From the NCBI GenBank assembly GCA_000433775.1, contig HF998497.1:45093-61690 (forward strand): a stretch of 16,598 bases of DNA. The letters are read 5' to 3'. Below the pieces are notes generated by a model. That model was given only the letters and a program-made list of their open reading frames with translations. It was not told the origin of the DNA and did no database searches. This document shows positions 8,479-14,430 of the stretch, one piece after another. This stretch comes from Corallococcus sp. CAG:1435. Its GTDB lineage: Bacteria > Bacillota > Clostridia > Christensenellales > CAG-314. A program made the position numbers and the translations under genes. Each line of letters begins with the position of its first letter. Position 1 is the first letter of the stretch.

Positions 8479-9567
8479 TCAGCCCTCTTCGTTTTCGTGA
8501 ATGTCGTCAAACATTCCGCTTTGCATCGCAGCCGTGTAGGACTTGACGTCTATTTTCCAGCCTGTCAGGCGTGCGGCAAGACGTGCGTTTTGTCCTTCCT
8601 TGCCTATTGCAAGGGAAAGTTTTTCGTCGGGGACAATGACTTTTGCTTCCTTCTTGTCCTCGTCCGCCTGCACGATGAGTACCTTTGCGGGAGAAAGCGC
8701 CCTTGCGATGTAGTCCAGAATGTCGCTGCTCCAAGGAATGATGTCGATTTTTTCACCGCCGATTTCCGAAACTATGGCGTTTACTCTTGCGCCCTTGTTG
8801 CCCACGCATGCGCCCACGGCGTCGATGTCGGGGTCGGTGGAATACACAGCCATTTTGGTGCGGAAGCCCGCTTCACGCACGATGTTTTTGATTTGCACTA
8901 TTTCCGCACGTATTTCCGGCACTTCGTTTTCGAAAAGACGTTTGATAAACATGTAGTTGGCACGGGAAAGCATTACCTGCGTTCCGCCGACGCTGTCTCT
9001 CACACGCTTTACCAGCACTTTGATGCGGTCGCCTGCCTGAAATTTTTCGCCGGGAATCTGTTCCTGCACGGTAAGCACGCCTTCCATCTGGTTTTTGCCT
9101 ATTTCCACGTAGATGGTGCCGTCTTCCTTTACACGGGAAACAACACCCACGATAAGTTCCGATTCCTTATCGGCAAACTGATTGTAGGTTACGTCCTTTT
9201 CCGCCTGATGCAGGCTGTTGATGATTACCTGACGGGCATTTTGCGCCGCAATTCTGCCAAAAGTGCGTGGGTCAAGTTCCGTAAGCACTTCGTCGCCCAG
9301 TTTGTAGGATTTCTTTATTTCACGTGCGTCGTCAAGAGAAATCTGACTTTCCGGCTCGACAACCTCTTCCACAACCGTTTTGCTGATAAACACACGAATG
9401 GAAAATTTTTCGGGGTTGGTTTTCACCACCACTCTGGACGCTTCGCCGAAGTTCTTTTTGCAGGCGATTGCCAAAGCCGTTTCCAACGACTCTATCACCT
9501 TTTCTTTGCTTATGCCTTTTTCCTTTTCCAATTCGTCAAGAGCCAGAAAAAAATCTTTGCTGGTCAT
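8479..9567 (-). CDS. nusA: Transcription termination/antitermination factor NusA, 362 aa
   Basis: Binds RNA polymerase and nascent RNA, and controls pausing, termination and rRNA antitermination. The N-terminal RNAP-binding domain covers about 1-130. An S1 domain follows (about 135-200, GVVSRVKEDGTIYVEIG), then KH1 with the GNKG loop (257-260) and KH2 with IGKEGQNARLAARLTGW (321-337). There are no C-terminal acidic repeats, as usual in Bacillota, and the length fits. The ATG at 9567 has a perfect AGGAGG site and lies 12 bp after rimP. In B. subtilis NusA autoregulates its operon by termination in the leader. A comparable leader exists upstream of rimP here, but such control is inference. Confidence 0.98.
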   Translation of the reverse strand: MTSKDFFLALDELEKEKGISKEKVIESLETALAIACKKNFGEASRVVVKTNPEKFSIRVFISKTVVEEVVEPESQISLDDAREIKKSYKLGDEVLTELDPRTFGRIAAQNARQVIINSLHQAEKDVTYNQFADKESELIVGVVSRVKEDGTIYVEIGKNQMEGVLTVQEQIPGEKFQAGDRIKVLVKRVRDSVGGTQVMLSRANYMFIKRLFENEVPEIRAEIVQIKNIVREAGFRTKMAVYSTDPDIDAVGACVGNKGARVNAIVSEIGGEKIDIIPWSSDILDYIARALSPAKVLIVQADEDKKEAKVIVPDEKLSLAIGKEGQNARLAARLTGWKIDVKSYTAAMQSGMFDDIHENEEG

Positions 9568-9579
9568 TTTTGTTTCCTC

Positions 9580-10035
9580 CTAGAATTCTATTATCGGCAA
9601 AACCTGCGCCGTTTCTTTTTTGATGAATGTAATTTTTTTGTTGCCCGTGTCAAGTACGAAACTGTTGTCGTCGTAACTTTCCAGCACGCCCTGAAATGTC
9701 TTTTTGCCGTCGACGGGCTTGTACAGTTTGACGGATATCTTTTTGCCCAGATTGCGCTTGTAGTCCCAATCCAACTTCAACGGGCGGTCGATGCCCGGCG
9801 AGGACACGTTGAGCGTGTAGGAACCTTCGATGGGGTCAAGTTTGTCCAACGGTTCGTCTATCGCACGGTGCAACGCTTCGCAATCGTTGATGGAAACGCC
9901 ACCCTCTTTGTCGATGACGACGGTGAGATTCATTCCGTCAAATTTCTTTTCGTACAGCACTTCCAGCACTTCCAGCCCCAGCGAACGAGCAATGGGTTGC
10001 ACAAGTTGCAAAACCTGATCCGCTACCTTTCCCAT
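9580..10035 (-). CDS. rimP: Ribosome maturation factor RimP, 151 aa
   Basis: Acts in 30S subunit assembly, early in central-domain formation. The family motif LNVSSPGIDRPLK is at 75-87, and the C-terminal SH3-like domain includes GKKISVKLYKPVDGKKTFQG (97-116). The length is typical. It is the first gene of the nusA-infB operon, about 135 nt downstream of a strong predicted promoter. The ATG at 10035 has AAAGGGGG 5 bases upstream. Confidence 0.97.
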   Translation of the reverse strand: MGKVADQVLQLVQPIARSLGLEVLEVLYEKKFDGMNLTVVIDKEGGVSINDCEALHRAIDEPLDKLDPIEGSYTLNVSSPGIDRPLKLDWDYKRNLGKKISVKLYKPVDGKKTFQGVLESYDDNSFVLDTGNKKITFIKKETAQVLPIIEF

Positions 10036-10170
10036 GGAAACCCCCTTTCAAACAAATAGAGAGCGGAGAAAAACTCCACTCTCACCTTAGCGTAAAGTAA
10101 TTTAACTAGGCGAAAAAATTGTGTGTACGAAAAAACTGTTAAGTTAGTTGCATACCACGCAATTCCGTGT
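10036..10170 (-). promoter_or_regulatory. 5' leader of the rimP-nusA-infB transcript
   Basis: Predicted untranslated leader of about 135 nt, taking the start site 6-7 bases downstream of TATACT. It contains a weak CCAC/GUGG stem near the 5' end, two U6 runs each followed by CG (about 10113-10118 and 10131-10136), and the 10-bp hairpin near the ribosome binding site. I find no riboswitch consensus that I can name. The four-codon ATG-CAA-CTA-ACT-TAA at about 10153 has no ribosome binding site. Confidence 0.5.
10059..10083 (-). promoter_or_regulatory. Stable hairpin in the rimP leader
   Basis: In the minus-strand transcript, GAGAGUGGAG and CUCCGCUCUC enclose a UUUUU loop. This gives a 10-bp stem of nine Watson-Crick pairs and one U-G wobble. 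On the plus strand the wobble becomes a C-A mismatch, so the fold favours the sense transcript. The hairpin ends about 10 bases before the AAAGGGGG ribosome binding site. No U-run of terminator type follows directly (the next bases are UAUUUG). It may be a leader stabiliser or a protein target; a terminator is unlikely. Confidence 0.6.
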
Positions 10171-10186
10171 GGTACTAGTATACCAC
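10153..10186. promoter_or_regulatory. TACCAC/GTGGTA inverted hexamers over the -10 and start site (possible operator)
   Basis: On the plus strand TACCAC occurs at 10153-10158, GTGGTA at 10169-10174 and TACCAC at 10181-10186. A further TACCAC lies at 10234-10239, upstream of the -35. The pair 10169-10174/10181-10186 is a perfect 6-bp inverted repeat with 6 bases between, covering the -10 and predicted start site. The outer pair also forms a hairpin in the leader. The placement resembles a repressor operator, but no regulator is known for it. Confidence 0.4.
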
Positions 10187-10205
10187 ATCAAACTGCCTTT
10201 GACAA
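10177..10205 (-). promoter_or_regulatory. Sigma-A-type promoter of the rimP operon
   Basis: On the minus strand, TTGTCA (10205-10200) and TATACT (10182-10177) are separated by exactly 17 bases. Each hexamer differs from consensus at one position. It lies in an AT-rich gap between the polC-like gene and rimP, pointing at rimP. This is the best promoter in the window and probably drives the whole downstream block to efp. Confidence 0.82.
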
Positions 10206-10441
10206 CGGTTTTATTAAATAAATATAAATAAAATACCACGTAAAGGGCAGTTTTTTACTGTTTTTCCCGTTTTTGAGGCAAATTTTCCCCGAAAGGCGAA
10301 AATTTTTCAATATTAACGGGAAAAAGGGAAAACCGAAAGCCAAAAACATTTTCCGCTTTACGCAACGCCCCTCTGTTGGCGCACGCAGTACGCACGCAAA
10401 AACTGTAAAGGTATTTTGCGAAAAACTCATCGGGCAAGCAA
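10206..10441. other. Non-coding gap between the polC-like gene and the rimP promoter
   Basis: This gap contains the nested inverted repeat at 10261-10325, a short CAGT/ACTG stem and an AT-rich tract (10207-10235) that could act as an UP-like region. I looked for PHP or polymerase fragments of PolC here and saw none. The translated frames show no family likeness. Between the inverted repeat and the stop codon at 10442 I see no signal. Confidence 0.6.
10261..10325. repeat. 65-bp nested inverted repeat after the polC-like gene
   Basis: The outer arms TTTTTCCCGTT (10261-10271) and AACGGGAAAAA (10315-10325) are perfect 11-bp inverted repeats. Inside are AAATTTTC (10280-10287) and GAAAATTT (10298-10305), perfect over 8 bp, and then CC-GAAA-GG at the tip, a GNRA tetraloop if read on the plus strand. 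No U-run follows on the minus strand, so it is not a classical terminator for the upstream block. It could still end or process that transcript, or be a small repeat element. A second short stem (CAGT/ACTG, 10248-10260) lies beside it. Confidence 0.65.
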
Positions 10442-12085
10442 TCACTTGGCGTGCTGTGCAAGCAAAGACATTATCTTTGCCATTGCCGATGCGTTTTCCC
10501 TGCAATCGGAAGACACGTTGCAGTTGAGTTTCAACGCTTTTGCCACGTCTTTCAGTTGCAGGTAGGAAGGTCGCACATCGTAGGTGCTGTTTTCAAACAG
10601 CGACGCCAGCATTTCCGTCTGACTTACAATGTCGTTTTTGAAGTTGTAGCCTATTGGTGCGCCGTAGTAGTTTAGCAGTTGCACCAACGCAGGCAGGTCC
10701 ATTCCCACAAGCGTGGCGCCGTGTGTGAACTTGAACAAATCCGGCACCACTTCCGTCAAAGTGGGGCTGAGCATAAGTTGCTTTACAGTGACGTTGGCGT
10801 CTTTCAGTTGCTGGTCGCTTAAATCCGTTTCCGGCATAACAAGCGTTGCAAACTTTTCACGAATGTGTCCGTCCACAAGACGGAAACAGCACAGCGAATA
10901 AATTTTGTCTTTGGTAACGTTGTACCCCGTAACGTTGGCGTACATCACCACGCAGTTTTTGCCCGTAAGAAGGGAAGGCTTTTCCTGCCAGTTGGTAAAA
11001 GACAGTTGTCGGTACTCCTCCACGGGTTGCGGAAACACCAAAGTGTAAAATTGCGGCGTTTCCCTTTCCAGCACGGGTTGCATTGCTACAGGTTGAATCC
11101 TACACGTACAAATGTCGTACACGTGCATTTCCAACCGTTGGGAAAAGTCGCTGTACACCACCTTGCCACGTACCAAAATTTCCAGACCGTTTGTCAGAAA
11201 CATCAGCATTTTCATCTTTTTTTCGTTGGCAAGACGCTGCTTTTTGCTTATGGTAGCCACTTCGGAATCGGGCTTGTTGGTGGTTTGTTTGATGGTTTCA
11301 AAATCTTCGATATTAAAACGCACAAACATTATGCAAGGCATTGTGGCAAGCGAACCGTCGGTAAGGTTGAACTTGCAAATTTGCATTACCGTGTTGTTTT
11401 TGGCGGCACGCAACGTCTTTTCGGAAATTTTACCGCACAGCACGCAACTGTCCATCGGTTTGCGCACGTCGGAAATGTACATCGGCTTGGTGTTTATTTC
11501 CTTTCCTATGTGTTTCTGCACGTCGGTAACGTTGAAAAAGCGTTGAGGTTTCAAAAGTTCCTTGTTTACGGCAAGATGCACCAGACGTTCCTGCTCGGCA
11601 AGGTCGGTTTTTTGCATTTGCAGCGTTTTGTCGATGGCAACGGCAAACTCCACCTCGTAGCAGGTGTAACTTTCAAAAAACTGTTGCAGTTGCGACAAAA
11701 AGTCCGCCACTTCCATATTCTTTTTGGTGGTTTCGTTGACGGAAAATGTAACGGCAAAGTGTCTTTCCGAAACTTTGCTTACGGCAATTTTTCCGCATAC
11801 GTGGGCAAAAAGAGGATAGCGACGTTTGATAAGGTCGGCTAACGTCGCAGTCAGGCTGCGTTCGTTGAAAACGTCGGAAACAAGTTGGACGTCGTAGCGG
11901 TACCCTTTTGGCACGCTTTCCGCCACGGCGCCACGAATCGCCGCCCTTTCAGGCGGTTTGACGTTTACCATGTCGGGGTAGGAAAGGACGCAAAACACTT
12001 TTTTTTGCGTCTTGTCCACACGTATGTCCCTGACACGCAAATCCTGCATATCGGGGAATTTTTGCCAAAGTTTTTCTACAAGCAT
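10442..12085 (-). CDS. PolC-derived protein: N-terminal domain, OB fold and catalytically dead exonuclease fold, 547 aa
   Basis: Intact ORF at the polC locus, but a full PolC has about 1,430 residues. Residues 1-155 resemble the two N-terminal PolC domains. Residues 208-330 resemble the OB fold (CVLCGKI ... ILVRGKVVYSDFSQRLEM) with an insertion of about 35 residues. Residues 376-547 align almost without gaps to the start of the DEDD exonuclease (DKIYSLCCFRLVDGHIREKF). No PHP domain separates OB and exonuclease, and no polymerase follows. Against B. subtilis PolC, the catalytic Asp and Glu of DVETTG are Tyr382 and Asn384, the motif II Asp is Leu467, and the motif III His and Asp are about Val524 and Arg529, so nuclease activity is very unlikely. 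The ATG at 12085 overlaps ispG by 10 bp and has a poor ribosome binding site. A role in replisome binding or regulation is possible but unproven. Confidence 0.75.
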   Translation of the reverse strand: MLVEKLWQKFPDMQDLRVRDIRVDKTQKKVFCVLSYPDMVNVKPPERAAIRGAVAESVPKGYRYDVQLVSDVFNERSLTATLADLIKRRYPLFAHVCGKIAVSKVSERHFAVTFSVNETTKKNMEVADFLSQLQQFFESYTCYEVEFAVAIDKTLQMQKTDLAEQERLVHLAVNKELLKPQRFFNVTDVQKHIGKEINTKPMYISDVRKPMDSCVLCGKISEKTLRAAKNNTVMQICKFNLTDGSLATMPCIMFVRFNIEDFETIKQTTNKPDSEVATISKKQRLANEKKMKMLMFLTNGLEILVRGKVVYSDFSQRLEMHVYDICTCRIQPVAMQPVLERETPQFYTLVFPQPVEEYRQLSFTNWQEKPSLLTGKNCVVMYANVTGYNVTKDKIYSLCCFRLVDGHIREKFATLVMPETDLSDQQLKDANVTVKQLMLSPTLTEVVPDLFKFTHGATLVGMDLPALVQLLNYYGAPIGYNFKNDIVSQTEMLASLFENSTYDVRPSYLQLKDVAKALKLNCNVSSDCRENASAMAKIMSLLAQHAK

Positions 12086-13116
12086 TTTACCAACGAATCT
12101 ATTTCTCTTTTGAATTCTTCCACCGCAACGTCTGCGTCGACGGTTTTGTATTTTTTGCCGTAACGGAAAAACACAAACTTACCGTTTGCCCCGGCAATGC
12201 CCAAATCGGCGTCGCTGCACTCGCCCGGTCCGTTCACCTCGCACCCCATCACGGCTATTTTCAGGTTTTTGTCCACATCTTTGACGTAGTTGAAAATTTC
12301 ACCCGCCACTTGCTGCAAATTGACGGAACACCTGCCGCATTGCGGACAGGACACAAACGAAACGCCCTTTCTCAATCCCAATGCGCGCAAAATTTGTTTG
12401 CCCGCTTCCACTTCGGCAACGGGGTCTCCCGTCAGCGACACACGGATTGTGTCCCCGATGCCATGCAACAGCAATGCGCCGATTCCAATGGCATTTTTGA
12501 TTGTTCCCTGCTGTACGGGTCCCGCTTCCGTTACCCCCAAATGAACGGGATAGTTCAAGGTTGCTATTTTTTGATTCAACGCCACCGTTTCCCTTACGTC
12601 GCTGCTTTTCACCGAAAGCACAAGTTTGTTGAAGTTTTTGTCTTCAAAGTAGTTGATGTATTCTTTCAGGCTTCGGTACAACGCCTCGCATTTGTCCCCA
12701 TGGCAAAGGGAAAGCGTTTCCCTGTTTACCGAACCGCCGTTGACGCCCAAACGCACGATGACGTCGTTTGCCTTGGCGCAGGCAATGACTTGGTCAAGTT
12801 GACGTTTGGCAATGTTGCCGGGGTTTATGCGGATTTTGTCCGCCCCCGCTTCCATTGCGGCAATGGCAAGACGGTAGTCGAAGTGAATGTCGGCAACCAA
12901 AGGCAAATTGGAAAATGTGTCCCTCACCTTGCGGAAACACTCCGCCGATTTTGCATTGGGAACGGCAATGCGCACTATGTCGCAACCTGCGCTTACCAAA
13001 CGGCGAATTTGCAGGCAGGTGTTTTCCACGTCGCAAACGGGCAAATCCGTCATGGATTGCACGCTGACGTTGCCGTCGCCAAACTTCAATTTTTTGTTTT
13101 CAACAAGTTTTTTCAT
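12076..13116 (-). CDS. ispG: 4-hydroxy-3-methylbut-2-enyl diphosphate synthase (flavodoxin/ferredoxin-dependent), 346 aa
   Basis: Penultimate step of the MEP isoprenoid pathway: reductive conversion of MEcPP to HMBPP with a 4Fe-4S cluster. The cluster ligands are visible: Cys257 and Cys260 (SCPQCGRC), Cys292 and Glu299 (GCEVNGPGE). The TIM-barrel half has VADIHFDYRLA (74-84) and IRINPGNI (95-102). The length matches the short bacterial form. I start at the ATG at 13116 (MKKLVENKKLKFGD), which has GGAAG upstream. The ATG at 13152 would add 12 residues not typical of the family. It lies 54 bp after rseP and overlaps the polC-like gene by 10 bp. Dxr of the same pathway is two genes upstream. Confidence 0.96.
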   Translation of the reverse strand: MKKLVENKKLKFGDGNVSVQSMTDLPVCDVENTCLQIRRLVSAGCDIVRIAVPNAKSAECFRKVRDTFSNLPLVADIHFDYRLAIAAMEAGADKIRINPGNIAKRQLDQVIACAKANDVIVRLGVNGGSVNRETLSLCHGDKCEALYRSLKEYINYFEDKNFNKLVLSVKSSDVRETVALNQKIATLNYPVHLGVTEAGPVQQGTIKNAIGIGALLLHGIGDTIRVSLTGDPVAEVEAGKQILRALGLRKGVSFVSCPQCGRCSVNLQQVAGEIFNYVKDVDKNLKIAVMGCEVNGPGECSDADLGIAGANGKFVFFRYGKKYKTVDADVAVEEFKREIDSLVKCL

Positions 13117-13170
13117 TCTTTTTCTTCCGAAACAAGTTGCGTTTTGGTACAATATTTGTCAATACGTATG

Positions 13171-14430
13171 CTACAATTTGAGCAAATCCACCAATATTAC
13201 AAAAATTATCAGCAGCACGAAACCAATGCCGTTGATGTAGGCTTCCACCTTTCGGTTGATGGGTTTTCCGGCAATCCACTCTATCAGAACAAACACCATG
13301 CGACACCCGTCAAGCGCAGGCACTGGCAACAAATTGAACACCGCCAAGTTGACGGAAAACAACACAATGAGAGAAAGCACGGAAGCAAAGCCGTAGGACA
13401 CTATTTCCGCCGTCATTGCTATCGTAGTAACGGGACCTCCCAGACTTTCCATTCCCACCGCCCCAGTGAACAATCCGCCAAGGGTGCGCCAGATGAGCAA
13501 TGCCACCTCGCCGCAATAGGGAAAAACACGCAAAAGCGCAGTGCCGAAGGAAAATTTGTGCGTTTGGTAACTAACGGAAATGCCAATTCCTTTGTACCAA
13601 CTTTCCGTAACGCCAAGACTCTGCGCCTGACTTTTGGTCAGCACAAATTCCTTTTCCTCCTGCCCCATCACCGTTACCGTGCATGTTTCGCCTGCCTCAT
13701 TAAGGTAGGTGTTCCAATCGTTTTTGTTGTACAACAGATGTCCGTCAAGGCGGTACAGCAAATCGCCCTGTTTCAGAACGGTGCCGTCGGAAGAGGTAAT
13801 TTCCCCTTCCACCGAAGAAACGGTGAAGGAATAGTATTCCTGACGGGTGATGCCCTCGTAGGTTACCTGCTCGCCATTGGGTTTAATGACGGTAACGGAC
13901 ATTTCGTCGTCCATGTAGCGGGAGATATTGTCCAAAACAAAAACGTTTTTGCCGTTTATTTTGTAAATTATGTCCCCCTGTTGCAACTGTCTGTTTATGC
14001 CCGGTGCGTAGTCGTACACCTTGTTGACCACAGCCACCGTTTCACCGTACACGCCAAACAGCAGAATACACACCAAAATCGCCGAAAGAAAGTTGAAAAA
14101 CGCTCCCGAAAACAGCACTATGAGCCGTTTCCACGGTTTTTGACTGTTGAAAGAGCCTTCCGTTGCCTCGCCGTCCTCTCCGTCGAAGGCGCAGTAACCG
14201 CCGAGAGGCAAAACACGAAGGGAAAATTTTTCGCCGTTCTTTTTTGTTTTGGAAAATATTTTCGGACCCATGCCTATGGAAAACTCGTTTATTCTGAATT
14301 TAAGCAGTTTTCCTGCGGTGTAGTGTCCGAATTCGTGAATGGTAATCATTATCATCAGTACCACAAAAGCCAACAACAGGTTGCCTATTGTGGTAAGTAC
14401 CGAAGATACACTTGCAAGTAATGTCAGCAT
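13171..14430 (-). CDS. rseP: Site-2 metalloprotease RseP/RasP family, 419 aa
   Basis: Membrane-embedded zinc protease that cuts transmembrane substrates such as anti-sigma factors. HEFGH at 32-36 in the first membrane segment supplies the zinc histidines and glutamate, and NLLPVPALDG (366-375) supplies the aspartate. Membrane segments are seen at about 13-35, 103-128, 344-370 and 395-417. Two QGD-hydrophobic-Y stretches (151-160 and 221-230) suggest two PDZ-like modules in the extracytoplasmic part. MESLGGPV (328-335) is the conserved loop before the third segment. The ATG at 14430 overlaps the dxr stop by 7 bp, with GAGGTAGT just upstream. The order dxr-rseP-ispG is typical of Clostridia. 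Its substrate cannot be read from this window. Confidence 0.95.
   Translation of the reverse strand: MLTLLASVSSVLTTIGNLLLAFVVLMIMITIHEFGHYTAGKLLKFRINEFSIGMGPKIFSKTKKNGEKFSLRVLPLGGYCAFDGEDGEATEGSFNSQKPWKRLIVLFSGAFFNFLSAILVCILLFGVYGETVAVVNKVYDYAPGINRQLQQGDIIYKINGKNVFVLDNISRYMDDEMSVTVIKPNGEQVTYEGITRQEYYSFTVSSVEGEITSSDGTVLKQGDLLYRLDGHLLYNKNDWNTYLNEAGETCTVTVMGQEEKEFVLTKSQAQSLGVTESWYKGIGISVSYQTHKFSFGTALLRVFPYCGEVALLIWRTLGGLFTGAVGMESLGGPVTTIAMTAEIVSYGFASVLSLIVLFSVNLAVFNLLPVPALDGCRMVFVLIEWIAGKPINRKVEAYINGIGFVLLIIFVILVDLLKL

Noticed and set aside
8470..10059. Plus-strand ORF of 529 codons opposite nusA and rimP
   Set aside because: It is the antisense shadow of two well-conserved genes. His/Phe/Val-rich composition is typical of such frames, and no domain is visible.
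10105..10140. U6 runs in the rimP leader as intrinsic terminators (attenuator)
   Set aside because: Only a 4-bp stem (AACU/AGUU) precedes the first U-run and nothing convincing precedes the second. No competing antiterminator was found.
10139..10153. Four-codon upstream ORF (ATG-CAA-CTA-ACT-TAA) in the rimP leader
   Set aside because: No ribosome binding site and too short to judge. Likely chance.
10188..10505. Minus-strand ORF of 105 codons overlapping the end of the polC-like gene and the gap
   Set aside because: It spans the polC-like stop region, the inverted repeat and the promoter, has no family likeness and odd composition, and shows no PHP similarity. It is a chance frame.
10442..12085. 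Calling this gene a normal, active PolC or a DnaQ-type proofreading exonuclease
   Set aside because: The polymerase and PHP parts are absent and the DEDD residues are replaced, so neither activity can be supported.
13117..13170. TTGACA at 13162-13157 (minus strand) as a promoter for ispG
   Set aside because: A perfect -35, but the hexamer 17 bases downstream is CAACTT, a poor -10, and other spacings are no better. Readthrough from rseP is enough.
12310..14421. Plus-strand ORF of 703 codons opposite ispG and rseP
   Set aside because: It is antisense to two genes with intact catalytic motifs. Its residues mirror those genes, and it lacks a recognisable domain or ribosome binding site.
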